This document shows, piece by piece, positions 55,554-63,381 of a stretch of DNA of 64,000 nucleotides (positions within the stretch are counted from its first letter, which is position 1; each line of letters starts with the position of its first letter). The stretch covers positions 9,584 to 73,583 of the forward strand of contig NZ_KV822202.1 in assembly GCF_001815865.1 (NCBI RefSeq). The letters are read 5' to 3'. Both the position numbers and the translations under genes were made by a program. The stretch is from Abiotrophia sp. HMSC24B09 (lineage in GTDB: Bacteria; Bacillota; Bacilli; Lactobacillales; Aerococcaceae). A model generated the notes under the pieces. That model saw only the letters and a program-made list of their open reading frames with translations. It was not told the origin of the DNA and searched no databases.

Positions 55554-56762
55554 ATGAGAAAAGTAGGAGACATAGTAATAGGCATCGTTTTTTTGTTTTT
55601 TGTGTTCATGTTGGCAAAAAATTTACTATTTCCAGAGGAAAAACTTATGCAAAAATGGGCTGAGATGAATGTGATTGCTAAATTTGTAGTACGTTTCTTT
55701 ATGTGGAAAGTAGTGTTTTTTGGCTATGCTAGGGTGCTCCTTAGTCTATTGGATGAGGGCATATCATATATTACACAACATAAAGGTCGTAATGCAGTAC
55801 GTATGGGAAATAGGCAAAGGGCCCAATCCTATATTCAGATTAATTACTTTTGGAATCAAATATATCGATTTCTGCGTCTTTATTGGGTGCGGCTACCTTT
55901 CGGTTGTAACATCTATACCCTGTTGGCTATTTTGTTTGCTGCTGATTTCGATTTCGAAATAAATCTGATAAATAACCTAACTTCGATAGCACAAGAAAGG
56001 TTAAAGATGGTTTTTGATGCGAAAAATAATTGGGTTAGTATTTTTGGGGGATTTACAAACTTAACTAGTATAGTTGTGCCATTGGTGGTAATAGTTTTCT
56101 ACTTTTATAAAAGTGGTAGAAAGAGCGAGGCTAGAAGAGTAATTGAAAGTGAGTTTAATCAGGAATTTAAAGAGGTAGTTTTACAATACAAAAAATTACT
56201 AGGTTGGATTAATAGGCATGATTCCAATATCGATAAAAACTTCGATTATGTAATAGGTAATCAACGATTGATAGTGGCAAATATATTAAATGGATCCTGT
56301 AATGAGCTTTCTCCCGCAATATATCCTAGAGATAAATATTATTGGAGATTTATCGAGCTATCGGATGTAGAGGAATTAAAAAATATAGTTATGGGTATCT
56401 ATAAAAAAGATTTAGAGAGGGCAAGGATGTTGTTTGGAGAGAAAAAGTTTGGCATCCGTACAATTAAAATAAAATCTAGCATTTCCAAATTTTCCCTTGA
56501 AGATTTAAAAGAAATAGATAATATTGAAAAGCTGTTTTATACTAAAAACGGAGTCGACGTAATTTTGAAAACTCGAAAAGAATCTATAATTAGAGGGGAT
56601 GAAAAAATAATAGAAGCGGAGACTATTAGGTTATCTTATGATATCTATGATAGTCTGAAATTTTTTTATTTACTTAAGCGTGCAAGTTCTGAACTGTCAC
56701 GATACCTTTATTGTTCTAGAATTGAGCGTATGACTTCTAAAAGTATTGATAGTAGAGAGTAG
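55554..56762 (+). CDS. Unknown AT-rich membrane protein
   Basis: A 402-aa protein with about four hydrophobic segments (residues 6-24, 43-66, 118-134, 170-187) and a large cytosolic C-terminal part (190-402) rich in Lys, Glu and Ile. No family recognised. AAGGGGATT lies before the ATG. Very low G+C, single gene, next to a transposon remnant and a broken chromosomal gene: an accessory gene, possibly defence-related, but there is no motif to say so. Confidence 0.55.
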   Translation: MRKVGDIVIGIVFLFFVFMLAKNLLFPEEKLMQKWAEMNVIAKFVVRFFMWKVVFFGYARVLLSLLDEGISYITQHKGRNAVRMGNRQRAQSYIQINYFWNQIYRFLRLYWVRLPFGCNIYTLLAILFAADFDFEINLINNLTSIAQERLKMVFDAKNNWVSIFGGFTNLTSIVVPLVVIVFYFYKSGRKSEARRVIESEFNQEFKEVVLQYKKLLGWINRHDSNIDKNFDYVIGNQRLIVANILNGSCNELSPAIYPRDKYYWRFIELSDVEELKNIVMGIYKKDLERARMLFGEKKFGIRTIKIKSSISKFSLEDLKEIDNIEKLFYTKNGVDVILKTRKESIIRGDEKIIEAETIRLSYDIYDSLKFFYLLKRASSELSRYLYCSRIERMTSKSIDSRE

Positions 56763-56917
56763 TTTATCCTAAAAAATAATCATAGGAATATACTCAGAAT
56801 AGAAAAGATTACTTTAAAAGTTTTGGAGATAGGCTGTTTAAGATATGATGTAATTGAAATAGCTATAAATCTGCGATTATGTCTTGGTGGATAAGTCGCG
56901 ATATGTACTAATCTTTT

Positions 56918-57225
56918 AATGGTAGAAGGTCGGATAGACTGAATGGGTGCCGTAGATATCGAAGACATCTTTTAGGAAGGAGCCGAAGATGAGGGTGAGG
57001 ACGCCCATTTTGTAGGCTGCCTTGGCGTTTTCTGAGCTGAGGAAGTACTTATGAAGTTTTTGGGCTAGTAGATTAGGCGCTAGCTCTAGTAGGAGGGGAA
57101 TCAGGAAGAGTAGGTACATAAAAGGTGAGTATACTTAGTGTCTGAAGAACTCGTAGACAGTTTAGCTTATCAAGGCGCTTAAGGTAGTGACTGTGTAGAA
57201 GGGATGCCTTTCTTGTTTTGATTGG
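56918..57225 (-). pseudogene. Truncated duplicate of the 62986-63381 membrane-protein gene
   Basis: The minus-strand frame reads MYLLFLIPLLLELAPNLLAQ to DIYGTHSVYPTFYH, nearly identical to the middle of the 131-aa gene at 62986-63381. Nucleotide similarity continues upstream to about 57225 with frameshifts and stops, and ends abruptly at about 56918 after TGGTAGAAG, where the intact copy continues. The last 25 residues are replaced by AT-rich sequence, so the island boundary cut this copy. Confidence 0.78.
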
Positions 57226-57287
57226 CTTTAGTGGAGTGTGTGGGGCTGCTCTTGAGAGCCTAGAAAATTGAAGATAGATGTGGATAG

Positions 57288-57316
57288 AAAAAAAGCCTTG
57301 GTTTCAAGGCTTTTTC
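57288..57316. terminator. Terminator of MacB/HrtAB-type operon
   Basis: AAAAAAAGCCTTG-GTTT-CAAGGCTTTTTCT, symmetrical, serving the minus-strand ABC genes. Confidence 0.88.
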
Positions 57317-57360
57317 TCTATATATGAAGACCAAATAGATGGAATTACTTACCAATAGTT

Positions 57361-58035
57361 TTAGACTTTCTCTTTCAAGCGGCCGTCATTCATGGTGTAA
57401 ATACGGTCAAACTTGTCTAAAAGTCGTGTGTCATGTGTAATCATGACAACGCCTCTTCCTTGTTCATGGGCAATAGTAGCTAACATATCAGTGACTTGAT
57501 AAGCCCGTTGGGTGTCGAGACTCGCAGTTGGTTCGTCGGCCAAAATGATACTTGGATTATTGTAGAGGGCTCTTGCGATCGCAGCACGTTGACGTTCGCC
57601 CCCAGAAAGTTCTTTTGGGTAGCTGTTTTTTACCTTCTCTAAATCTAATAGATTGAATAATTTTTGACGATCTTCCTTAACCGACCGCCCCTTATCCAAA
57701 CGGTCGATTAAGTCTAATTGTTCTTTGACGGTTAAGAATGGGATTAAGTTTGAAGTTTGCAGAATAAAGCCGAACTCCTTGAAACGTAGAGCCGTTTTTT
57801 CTTTTTCAGACAACTGATGCGTATCTTTTCCTTTTACAAGAATATCCCCACTTGATGGATGTTGGAGTTGTCCTAGCGTTGTCAAGAAGGTTGTTTTCCC
57901 GGAACCTGACGGTCCAATAATGGCCACAAACTCACCGGCATTGAGATGGAAATTTGTTTCGTGCAAAGCAACCACCTGTAAATGCCCATGCCCGTAAGTT
58001 TTCGTTACTTGTTTCATTTCAATTAATTTAGTCAT
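57361..58035 (-). CDS. ABC exporter ATPase, LolD/MacB/HrtA-like
   Basis: A 224-aa ATPase: Walker A GPSGSGKTT near 41-49, signature LSGGERQRAAIARALY, Walker B IILADEPTASLD and H-loop ITHDTRL; the set is typical of MacB, LolD, SalX and HrtA. It starts 11 nt after the permease gene. The close location to ferrochelatase (59584) makes heme efflux of HrtAB type attractive, but peptide or lipoprotein export cannot be excluded. Confidence 0.85.
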   Translation of the reverse strand: MTKLIEMKQVTKTYGHGHLQVVALHETNFHLNAGEFVAIIGPSGSGKTTFLTTLGQLQHPSSGDILVKGKDTHQLSEKEKTALRFKEFGFILQTSNLIPFLTVKEQLDLIDRLDKGRSVKEDRQKLFNLLDLEKVKNSYPKELSGGERQRAAIARALYNNPSIILADEPTASLDTQRAYQVTDMLATIAHEQGRGVVMITHDTRLLDKFDRIYTMNDGRLKEKV

Positions 58036-58046
58036 CTTTTTTCTCC

Positions 58047-59108
58047 TTATTCGGAAATAGCAGTAATTGGATCAATCTTGAGCACGCGCGGTAATGAAAT
58101 CATTCCGCCAAGTAACGCCATCAAAGCAATAACCAGACTTAAGGCACCATAAGCAGCCCAATTTGTATAGAAGAAGAAGGTTGCAGGCAAGATGAAGGTG
58201 ACGGCCCAAATGCCAACTAAGGCTAAGAAAATCCCAATAAGAGACAGAATGAATATTTGGCAAAACAAGGACCAAACAATGGTCTTAGCTTGAATCCCTT
58301 GAGCTCGCATCACGCCATATAAGCCTAATTTTTGGATGGTGATAATGTAAATGAAGATTCCGACAATCATCCCAGTAATCACAATCATCGCAATAATCAT
58401 CCCAGCGAAAACATTTTTCTGTGGGCCATAGCCAGGGAGACGAGAAATCATCTCTTCCACCGTGAGTTGAGTCAATTCGTCTGCAGAAATCATTTGATCA
58501 TTTTGCAAGACTATGGCCGAAACCGAACGGCTAGAGTCAAGTGTTCCTTGTAAAGTCCAGTAGGTTGTCAAGTTGCTATAGATGACAGGTGCAGTGAAAA
58601 ATTTACTATTAGTCGTTAAACCGACAACCTTATAGCTTGTGTCGCTACCGTTAAGTTGAATCTCGTCGCCCATAGAGATGCCGTAGTTTTTCAAAGATTC
58701 GTCAACAACCACTTCATCATCCTTAGTTGGATAATTGCCTTCAGTCAACTTAGGTGCAATAAAGCTGTCCCAGTCTTGGGCAAAGAGAGATATATTGAGT
58801 TTTTCAGTATCATCATTGTCTTTAAGATTTGTCACTACAGACATAAAACCAAGCGCGACAGCGTCATCTGAGAGCTTATCTTGGTAATTGGCCTCTGGGA
58901 TAAAAGAAGCAGTTAAATTATTGTTGGCATAGTCAGATAAAACAACGCCAGTAGCGTTCCAGTTGTCTGCAGCAATTCGATTGATCCTCATCAGACCAAG
59001 CGCTAGGCCAGTTAGGAAAAAGACCATGAAGGTAATCAGAAAAATGGTGGATACAATAAGACTATAGCGTAATTTATTTTGTAGAATTTCTTTAATTGCG
59101 AGATACAT
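58047..59108 (-). CDS. ABC exporter permease, FtsX-like (HrtB-like)
   Basis: A 353-aa type VII permease: one N-terminal helix (residues 18-40), a 190-residue extracytoplasmic domain, and three C-terminal helices in the FtsX domain (about 240-345). The opening MYLAIKEILQNKLRYSLIVSTIFLITFMVFFLTGLALGL resembles the heme exporter HrtB. No HrtR-type TetR regulator or heme sensor is adjacent. Operon order permease-ATPase on the minus strand. Confidence 0.8.
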   Translation of the reverse strand: MYLAIKEILQNKLRYSLIVSTIFLITFMVFFLTGLALGLMRINRIAADNWNATGVVLSDYANNNLTASFIPEANYQDKLSDDAVALGFMSVVTNLKDNDDTEKLNISLFAQDWDSFIAPKLTEGNYPTKDDEVVVDESLKNYGISMGDEIQLNGSDTSYKVVGLTTNSKFFTAPVIYSNLTTYWTLQGTLDSSRSVSAIVLQNDQMISADELTQLTVEEMISRLPGYGPQKNVFAGMIIAMIVITGMIVGIFIYIITIQKLGLYGVMRAQGIQAKTIVWSLFCQIFILSLIGIFLALVGIWAVTFILPATFFFYTNWAAYGALSLVIALMALLGGMISLPRVLKIDPITAISE

Positions 59109-59583
59109 GTGAATGCTCCTTAATTGGTTGTGATTTGGCTCTTGGATAGCTTAAGTCTAGCCGAGCCCATTAGCTAAAAACATTTGAAGCATTGAATTAC
59201 TGCTTGGATATCTCTTTGTAACCAATTCTCCGAGTTTAGTCCTATCAATCTACCAAAACAAAAAAGTACTGTCAAGAGAAAGGATTCGTGGGTTAGAATG
59301 ATACTAAGGGTATTAAAAGATTAACAGGAAACAATGATTATATTAATTTATGCAGGTTCTGGCAATATCCTTTGTTCTAAAATATCTTGCTGGGCTGGTA
59401 TGAAGAATACGGTAGATATTAAGATTTAGGAGGGAATTTATGCACCTGTTGACTCGATTAGGCCATATTTTCTATGTGTCGGACAAGTTAGAATGGTCTA
59501 AGTGTCTATAGATAGTTCCGATAAAGCCTTTTCTATGGTAGAATAAGAGACGGAAACTACGACACACACATAAGGAGTTTGAC
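59109..59583. other. Divergent intergenic region with a short ORF
   Basis: About 475 bp between the exporter and ferrochelatase. It contains the 23-codon ORF at 59440-59511 and a possible cpfC promoter TTCCGA-17-TAGAAT near 59516-59544. Confidence 0.4.
59440..59511 (+). pseudogene. Short ORF with strong RBS, possible VOC-domain remnant
   Basis: 23 codons (MHLLTRLGHIFYVSDKLEWS) preceded by AGGAGGGAA. LGHIFYVSDKLEWSK is reminiscent of the first strand and helix of glyoxalase/VOC proteins, suggesting a truncated gene. It could equally be a translated leader peptide. Evidence is one short match. Confidence 0.35.
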
Positions 59584-60678
59584 ATGTCTAAGAAAGCTGT
59601 CCTCATGATGACCTTTGGGTCACCAGAAGCGATTAGCTATGAAGCAGTCGCGGAATTTTTCACCAATATTCGCCGGGGTGTTCGTCCAGAAGAAGATGAA
59701 ATCAAAACCCTATATGATAATTATGTTCGGATTGGTGGTACGCCTCTCCAAGCCATTACCAGGGAAGAAGTGAGGCTAATAGCTGAGGCCCTAGAAGGCC
59801 AAGCGAACGTTTATTTTGCCAATAAATTTTCGCGTCCCTTCATCCCCGATGTCATTGCACAGATGGAGGCAGATGGGATTGAAGACTGCCTCTGTTTAAT
59901 CTTGGAACCTCATTATTCCTATTACTCCGTAATGGGCTATGAGAAATTCCTAGAGAGCCAGACCATCCGTTTTCAAGTCATTAAAGACTGGTATCGCGAG
60001 CCCGCCCTTATCAATTACTGGGTAGAGGAGATTCGAAAAATTATCCGAGAGATTGGCAGTCAGACTTATCGGGTCGTTTTCTCAGCTCATAGCGTACCTG
60101 TCTTGGCTTTGGAGTTTGGCGACCCTTATATTGACCAAATCTACGACAATAGTCGCTTGATTGCTGAAGGTCTCGGCCTTGCTCCAGACCAGTATACTAA
60201 CACTTGGCAGAGTGAGAGCGATATTGGGATGCCATGGATTAAGCCAGATGTCTTGGAGTATTTGCGGGAGCAAAGCCAGCATCCCGACCATTATATCTTT
60301 GTGCCGATTGCTTTTATTAGTGAGCATATCGAGGTGCTCTTCGACAATGATGTGGAGTGTCAAGAACTCTGCCATGAATTAGGCGTTGGCTATAAGCGGC
60401 CCCCTATGCCTAATACGGATCCGCGTCTGATTGAGGCCTTGCTGTCAACGATAGCCAAGCATCTCCATGGGGACTACAAAATCCATCAAGCTGATGAGAC
60501 TACTTTTGATGAGATGGCGGCGCCTAGAGACAGCGATGCGATTCTAAAGGAAGACCAAGACATCCAGATGCCTGATTTTGTTAAGAAACTCATTGCCAAA
60601 AAGGGACGCGAAAACGTCAAGATGCCTTATCTAGTCAAGAAAATGCTGGAGAAGAAATTTGGCAAGAAGTATGATTAA
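59584..60678 (+). CDS. cpfC: Ferrochelatase (coproporphyrin ferrochelatase CpfC type) with C-terminal extension
   Basis: A 364-aa chelatase inserting iron in porphyrin. [24 protein letters not shown] opens the protein; [17 protein letters not shown] contains the catalytic His, and [18 protein letters not shown] the conserved acidic site. Length exceeds the usual 310 aa by about 55: the C-terminus has two similar blocks [13 protein letters not shown] and [13 protein letters not shown] rich in lysine. No other heme-synthesis gene is present in the window; Lactobacillales often keep only ferrochelatase to use exogenous porphyrin. AAGGAG precedes the ATG. Confidence 0.88.
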   Translation: MSKKAVLMMTFGSPEAISYEAVAEFFTNIRRGVRPEEDEIKTLYDNYVRIGGTPLQAITREEVRLIAEALEGQANVYFANKFSRPFIPDVIAQMEADGIEDCLCLILEPHYSYYSVMGYEKFLESQTIRFQVIKDWYREPALINYWVEEIRKIIREIGSQTYRVVFSAHSVPVLALEFGDPYIDQIYDNSRLIAEGLGLAPDQYTNTWQSESDIGMPWIKPDVLEYLREQSQHPDHYIFVPIAFISEHIEVLFDNDVECQELCHELGVGYKRPPMPNTDPRLIEALLSTIAKHLHGDYKIHQADETTFDEMAAPRDSDAILKEDQDIQMPDFVKKLIAKKGRENVKMPYLVKKMLEKKFGKKYD

Positions 60679-60684
60679 ACAGCC

Positions 60685-60732
60685 AAAAAAGCCTCCTTAG
60701 CTGGATAAAAATCTAACTAAGGGGGCTTTTTT
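60685..60732 (+). terminator. Ferrochelatase terminator
   Basis: AAAAAAGCCTCCTTAG and CTAAGGGGGCTTTTTT pair around a 16-nt loop. Confidence 0.88.
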
Positions 60733-60848
60733 AGTAGTCTGTAACTTTTTTTCAATCCCCACACCCCATAAATTCTGATCCTGTTTTCTAGGGTGGCCTG
60801 GCTAACTGCACTGTATAATCAAGCTATCAATGAGAAGGAGGCAGTTAG

Positions 60849-61775
60849 ATGCAAATCTATTTTGGCGACGTATCACTTTGTTATACCTATTCTTTGGCCA
60901 TGGCATTGGAGGCCTATGGTTATGACCTGAGAGCGGAATATCTTGAGGCCCTTATGTTGATGGGGAATGGGGCTTCCATTGTCAAAGAAGATGAAGAGCA
61001 CCCATTAGTATTCTTCGATAATGGCATGCCGGACCTTTCGATCTCTCATGTCTTAGAAGTTCTAGGTTTTGACTATGAAGAATATTATCTAAGAGAGGGG
61101 CAAGCAGTTGATTTGGATTTAATCAGAAGGAAATTGAAAGCTCTTCTAGCTAATGGGCCGGTAGTGTTGGGGCCACTCGATATGGGGCATCTGACCTATA
61201 ATCCTAACCACACTCACTTATACGGAGTGGATCACTTTGTCTCAGTTTATGATTTAGATGATGATTATCTCTACTTGCATGATCCAGCAGGTTTTGCCTG
61301 TATGAAGATTCAGTTCGAAGACTTTCTGCCAGCATGGCAAGCCCAGGCAATCGACTACAAGCGGGGCGCCTATTCTATGTGGGGCAATTTCAAGCGAGTC
61401 GCTAATCCAGACGCGAGCGCAATCTATCTGGCTACCTCGCAAATAATGGCCCAAAGATACATGCAAGGGCAAGAAGGCGTCCTTCCACTCTACGCGGCGG
61501 CAGTAGCAAAATATGGCTTGAACGATGAGCAAAAGCAACTGCATCAGTATTTCAGCTTTAAACTGGCAGCTGTTAGAAATCTCTACCTGAGTAGATTTCT
61601 AGCAGAGCATGATAGTCTGCGTTCAAAAATTAAAGAAGACTTAGCCTCTTTATTCGGACAAGCCCACCTGTCTTGCCTAAAGGAAGATTACGAAGACTTG
61701 TCCCGCCTCTTGTTGGAGATAGCGAAATTAGATAAGCAATTTAGAGCTTTATGCCTAGAAGCTAGAGATTGTTAA
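60849..61775 (+). CDS. BtrH-like / C39-like cysteine-fold protein
   Basis: A 308-aa protein that fits the BtrH N-terminal-domain group, a papain-like fold related to C39 peptidases. A possible triad is Cys11 (LCYTYSLAMAL), His129 (VDHFVSVYD) and Asp145 (LHDPAGF). The C-terminal half is helical. BtrH in butirosin synthesis is an acyltransferase working on carrier-bound acyl groups, but no biosynthetic genes or carrier proteins surround this gene. GAAGGAGG precedes the ATG, and it is monocistronic. Activity unproven. Confidence 0.65.
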   Translation: MQIYFGDVSLCYTYSLAMALEAYGYDLRAEYLEALMLMGNGASIVKEDEEHPLVFFDNGMPDLSISHVLEVLGFDYEEYYLREGQAVDLDLIRRKLKALLANGPVVLGPLDMGHLTYNPNHTHLYGVDHFVSVYDLDDDYLYLHDPAGFACMKIQFEDFLPAWQAQAIDYKRGAYSMWGNFKRVANPDASAIYLATSQIMAQRYMQGQEGVLPLYAAAVAKYGLNDEQKQLHQYFSFKLAAVRNLYLSRFLAEHDSLRSKIKEDLASLFGQAHLSCLKEDYEDLSRLLLEIAKLDKQFRALCLEARDC

Positions 61776-61798
61776 GTTTTAACCTCATATGAAAAACA

Positions 61799-61837
61799 AA
61801 CCGGAGGCGCCTTTATAGGCAAACCTCCGGTTATTTC
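61799..61837 (+). terminator. Terminator of BtrH-like gene
   Basis: AACCGGAGG and CCTCCGGTT around an imperfectly pairing GCCTTTATAGGC inner hairpin, then ATTT. Confidence 0.8.
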
Positions 61838-61885
61838 ATATCCTATTTTGTCATCCCCGCTCTTACGATTCTAAAAAGATTTTTG

Positions 61886-61914
61886 TTGACATACATTGTA
61901 AAATAACATATAAT
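61886..61914 (+). promoter_or_regulatory. Consensus promoter of SRPBCC-marR operon
   Basis: Perfect TTGACA (61886-61891) and TATAAT (61909-61914) with 17 bp between. The spacer holds TACATTGTA, a small dyad that could be the MarR operator. Confidence 0.85.
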
Positions 61915-61944
61915 AAGCACACTTAATAAATTGGGGTGAAAACA

Positions 61945-62352
61945 ATGGAATTTAGTTTCAGTTTGAAAATTAAAGCAACAAAAGAAGCTGTTTGGGAGTA
62001 TTATGCCAATATTGAAAAATGGTATGCCTGGGAAGAGGATTTAAAAAACATTACATTAAACGATGATTTTAAGACTGGATCCCATGGGACGATGGAGCTT
62101 GAAGGTATGCCTCCTATGGATTTTCAACTTACACTTGTAAAAGCCTTAGAAGAATTCTGGGATAAAACAGCCACTCCTTTTGGTGACATCCTTTTTGGAC
62201 ACCAAATAATGGAGAACAATGATGGAAGTGTAACGGTCAAACATTCTGTATCCTTAGATAGTGAGGGTAAGCAACATTTAGAATTTTTACGCCAGGTGTT
62301 CTCAGATGTCCCTAACTCTATATTTATTCTGAAAGAGCTTTTGGAACGATAG
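61945..62352 (+). CDS. SRPBCC (START-like) family protein
   Basis: A 135-aa protein with the SRPBCC/polyketide-cyclase-like fold: MEFSFSLKIKATKEAVWEYYANIEKWYAWEEDL, then a beta-sheet with FKTGSHGTMELEG and a long C-terminal helix. Such proteins bind hydrophobic ligands. The ATG at 61945 has GGGGTGA 7 nt upstream; a GTG three codons earlier is possible. It is followed 12 nt later by a MarR regulator, which may sense the same ligand. Confidence 0.8.
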   Translation: MEFSFSLKIKATKEAVWEYYANIEKWYAWEEDLKNITLNDDFKTGSHGTMELEGMPPMDFQLTLVKALEEFWDKTATPFGDILFGHQIMENNDGSVTVKHSVSLDSEGKQHLEFLRQVFSDVPNSIFILKELLER

Positions 62353-62364
62353 GAGGATTGCTGT

Positions 62365-62808
62365 TTGTTTACATCGAAATATAAAAAAGATTCAGAACAA
62401 TCAACAGGCTTGTTGTTTATGAGGGTGTACAATAAATGGCACTTCATGATAAAAAAAGAGTTAAAGAAAATGAATCTGACTCACCCTCAATTTGTTGTTT
62501 TAGCCTCTCTTGCCTATCTAGCTCAAACTAATGACGAAGTGACTCAAGTCATGATTTCTAAACTTTCCGGGATAGACGTAATGACTGTTTCTCAAATATT
62601 GAGTTTATTAGAAAAACATGCATATATAGAGAGAAAAGAACACTCCAGAGATTCAAGAGCTAAGGCTGTTATTTTGAACAAAAAGGGAGAAGATATTTTA
62701 CAAAAAGCGGTGCCCGTAATCGAGCAAATTGATGAGTTATTCTTTGGAAAACTAGTTGAGGATGAAGATCATTTCAAACACCTTCTTGCTAGGTTAAACG
62801 AAGAATAG
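62365..62808 (+). CDS. MarR-family transcriptional regulator
   Basis: A 147-aa winged-helix regulator starting at TTG (62365), 8 nt after AGGAGG. The DNA-binding part includes VTQVMISKLSGIDVMTVSQILSLLEKHAYIERKEHSRDSRAKAVILNKKGEDIL, with the wing at the DSRAK region; dimerisation helices flank it. Translationally close to the SRPBCC gene. MarR proteins often repress their own operon; a consensus promoter with a small dyad lies upstream. Confidence 0.88.
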   Translation: MFTSKYKKDSEQSTGLLFMRVYNKWHFMIKKELKKMNLTHPQFVVLASLAYLAQTNDEVTQVMISKLSGIDVMTVSQILSLLEKHAYIERKEHSRDSRAKAVILNKKGEDILQKAVPVIEQIDELFFGKLVEDEDHFKHLLARLNEE

Positions 62809-62818
62809 TTTAAACGGA

Positions 62819-62851
62819 ATCTTGGTTGCGCTTTGCAACCAAGATTTTTAA
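62819..62851 (+). terminator. marR terminator
   Basis: AATCTTGGTTGC and GCAACCAAGATT pair perfectly around GCTTT, then TTT. Confidence 0.92.
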
Positions 62852-62920
62852 TTTCTTACCGTGCTCGAGGATTTTTTGAAGGTACGAGAATGGTGATAAC
62901 TAATTGCCTTATATTATAAA

Positions 62921-62964
62921 CAAGCCCCATCAGCCGGATCAGAGAATCCAACTGATGGGGTGCT
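62921..62964 (-). terminator. Terminator of phosphodiester glycosidase operon
   Basis: GCCCCATCAG and CTGATGGGG form the stem with GGAT/ATCC inside; on the minus strand it runs to GCTTGTTTAT, a moderate T tract. Confidence 0.7.
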
Positions 62965-62985
62965 GTTGTTATAGTAACCAATTTC

Positions 62986-63381
62986 CTATTTTTCCATCTC
63001 CTTCCTCTGGCGGATTTCAAAGCCAAGTGCGACCAGCAAGAGTAGCAGGCCTACTGGCAGGTAGAAGCTTGGATAGACTGAATGGGTGCCATAGATGTCG
63101 AAGACGCCTTTTAGGAAGGAGCTGAAGATGAGGGTGAGGACGCCCATCCTGTAGGCTGCCTGGGCATTTTCCGATTTGAGGAAGTACCTATGAAGCTTTT
63201 GGGCCAACAGATTAGGGGCTAGCCCTAGTAGTAGGGGAATCAGGAAGAGTAGGTACATGAAGGGCGAGTATACCTGGTGGCTGAAGAACTCATAGACCGT
63301 TCCGATTACCAAGGTGCTAATGCTAGCAAGCGTATAGAAGAGGATGTCTTGCTTATGGTGTGTGGCTTTATAGGTAGACAA
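62986..63381 (-). CDS. Four-helix membrane protein of unknown function
   Basis: A 131-aa protein with about four membrane helices (residues 13-32, 40-60, 75-93, 104-122) and a basic C-terminus RQRKEMEK. No family recognised. It overlaps the end of the phosphodiester glycosidase gene by 14 bp, so both are in one operon, and may anchor or assist it. A truncated duplicate is present at 56918-57225. Confidence 0.68.
   Translation of the reverse strand: MSTYKATHHKQDILFYTLASISTLVIGTVYEFFSHQVYSPFMYLLFLIPLLLGLAPNLLAQKLHRYFLKSENAQAAYRMGVLTLIFSSFLKGVFDIYGTHSVYPSFYLPVGLLLLLVALGFEIRQRKEMEK

Noticed and set aside
59109..59583. A TetR (HrtR) regulator for the exporter
   Set aside because: No ORF of suitable length or helix-turn-helix exists in the intergenic region.
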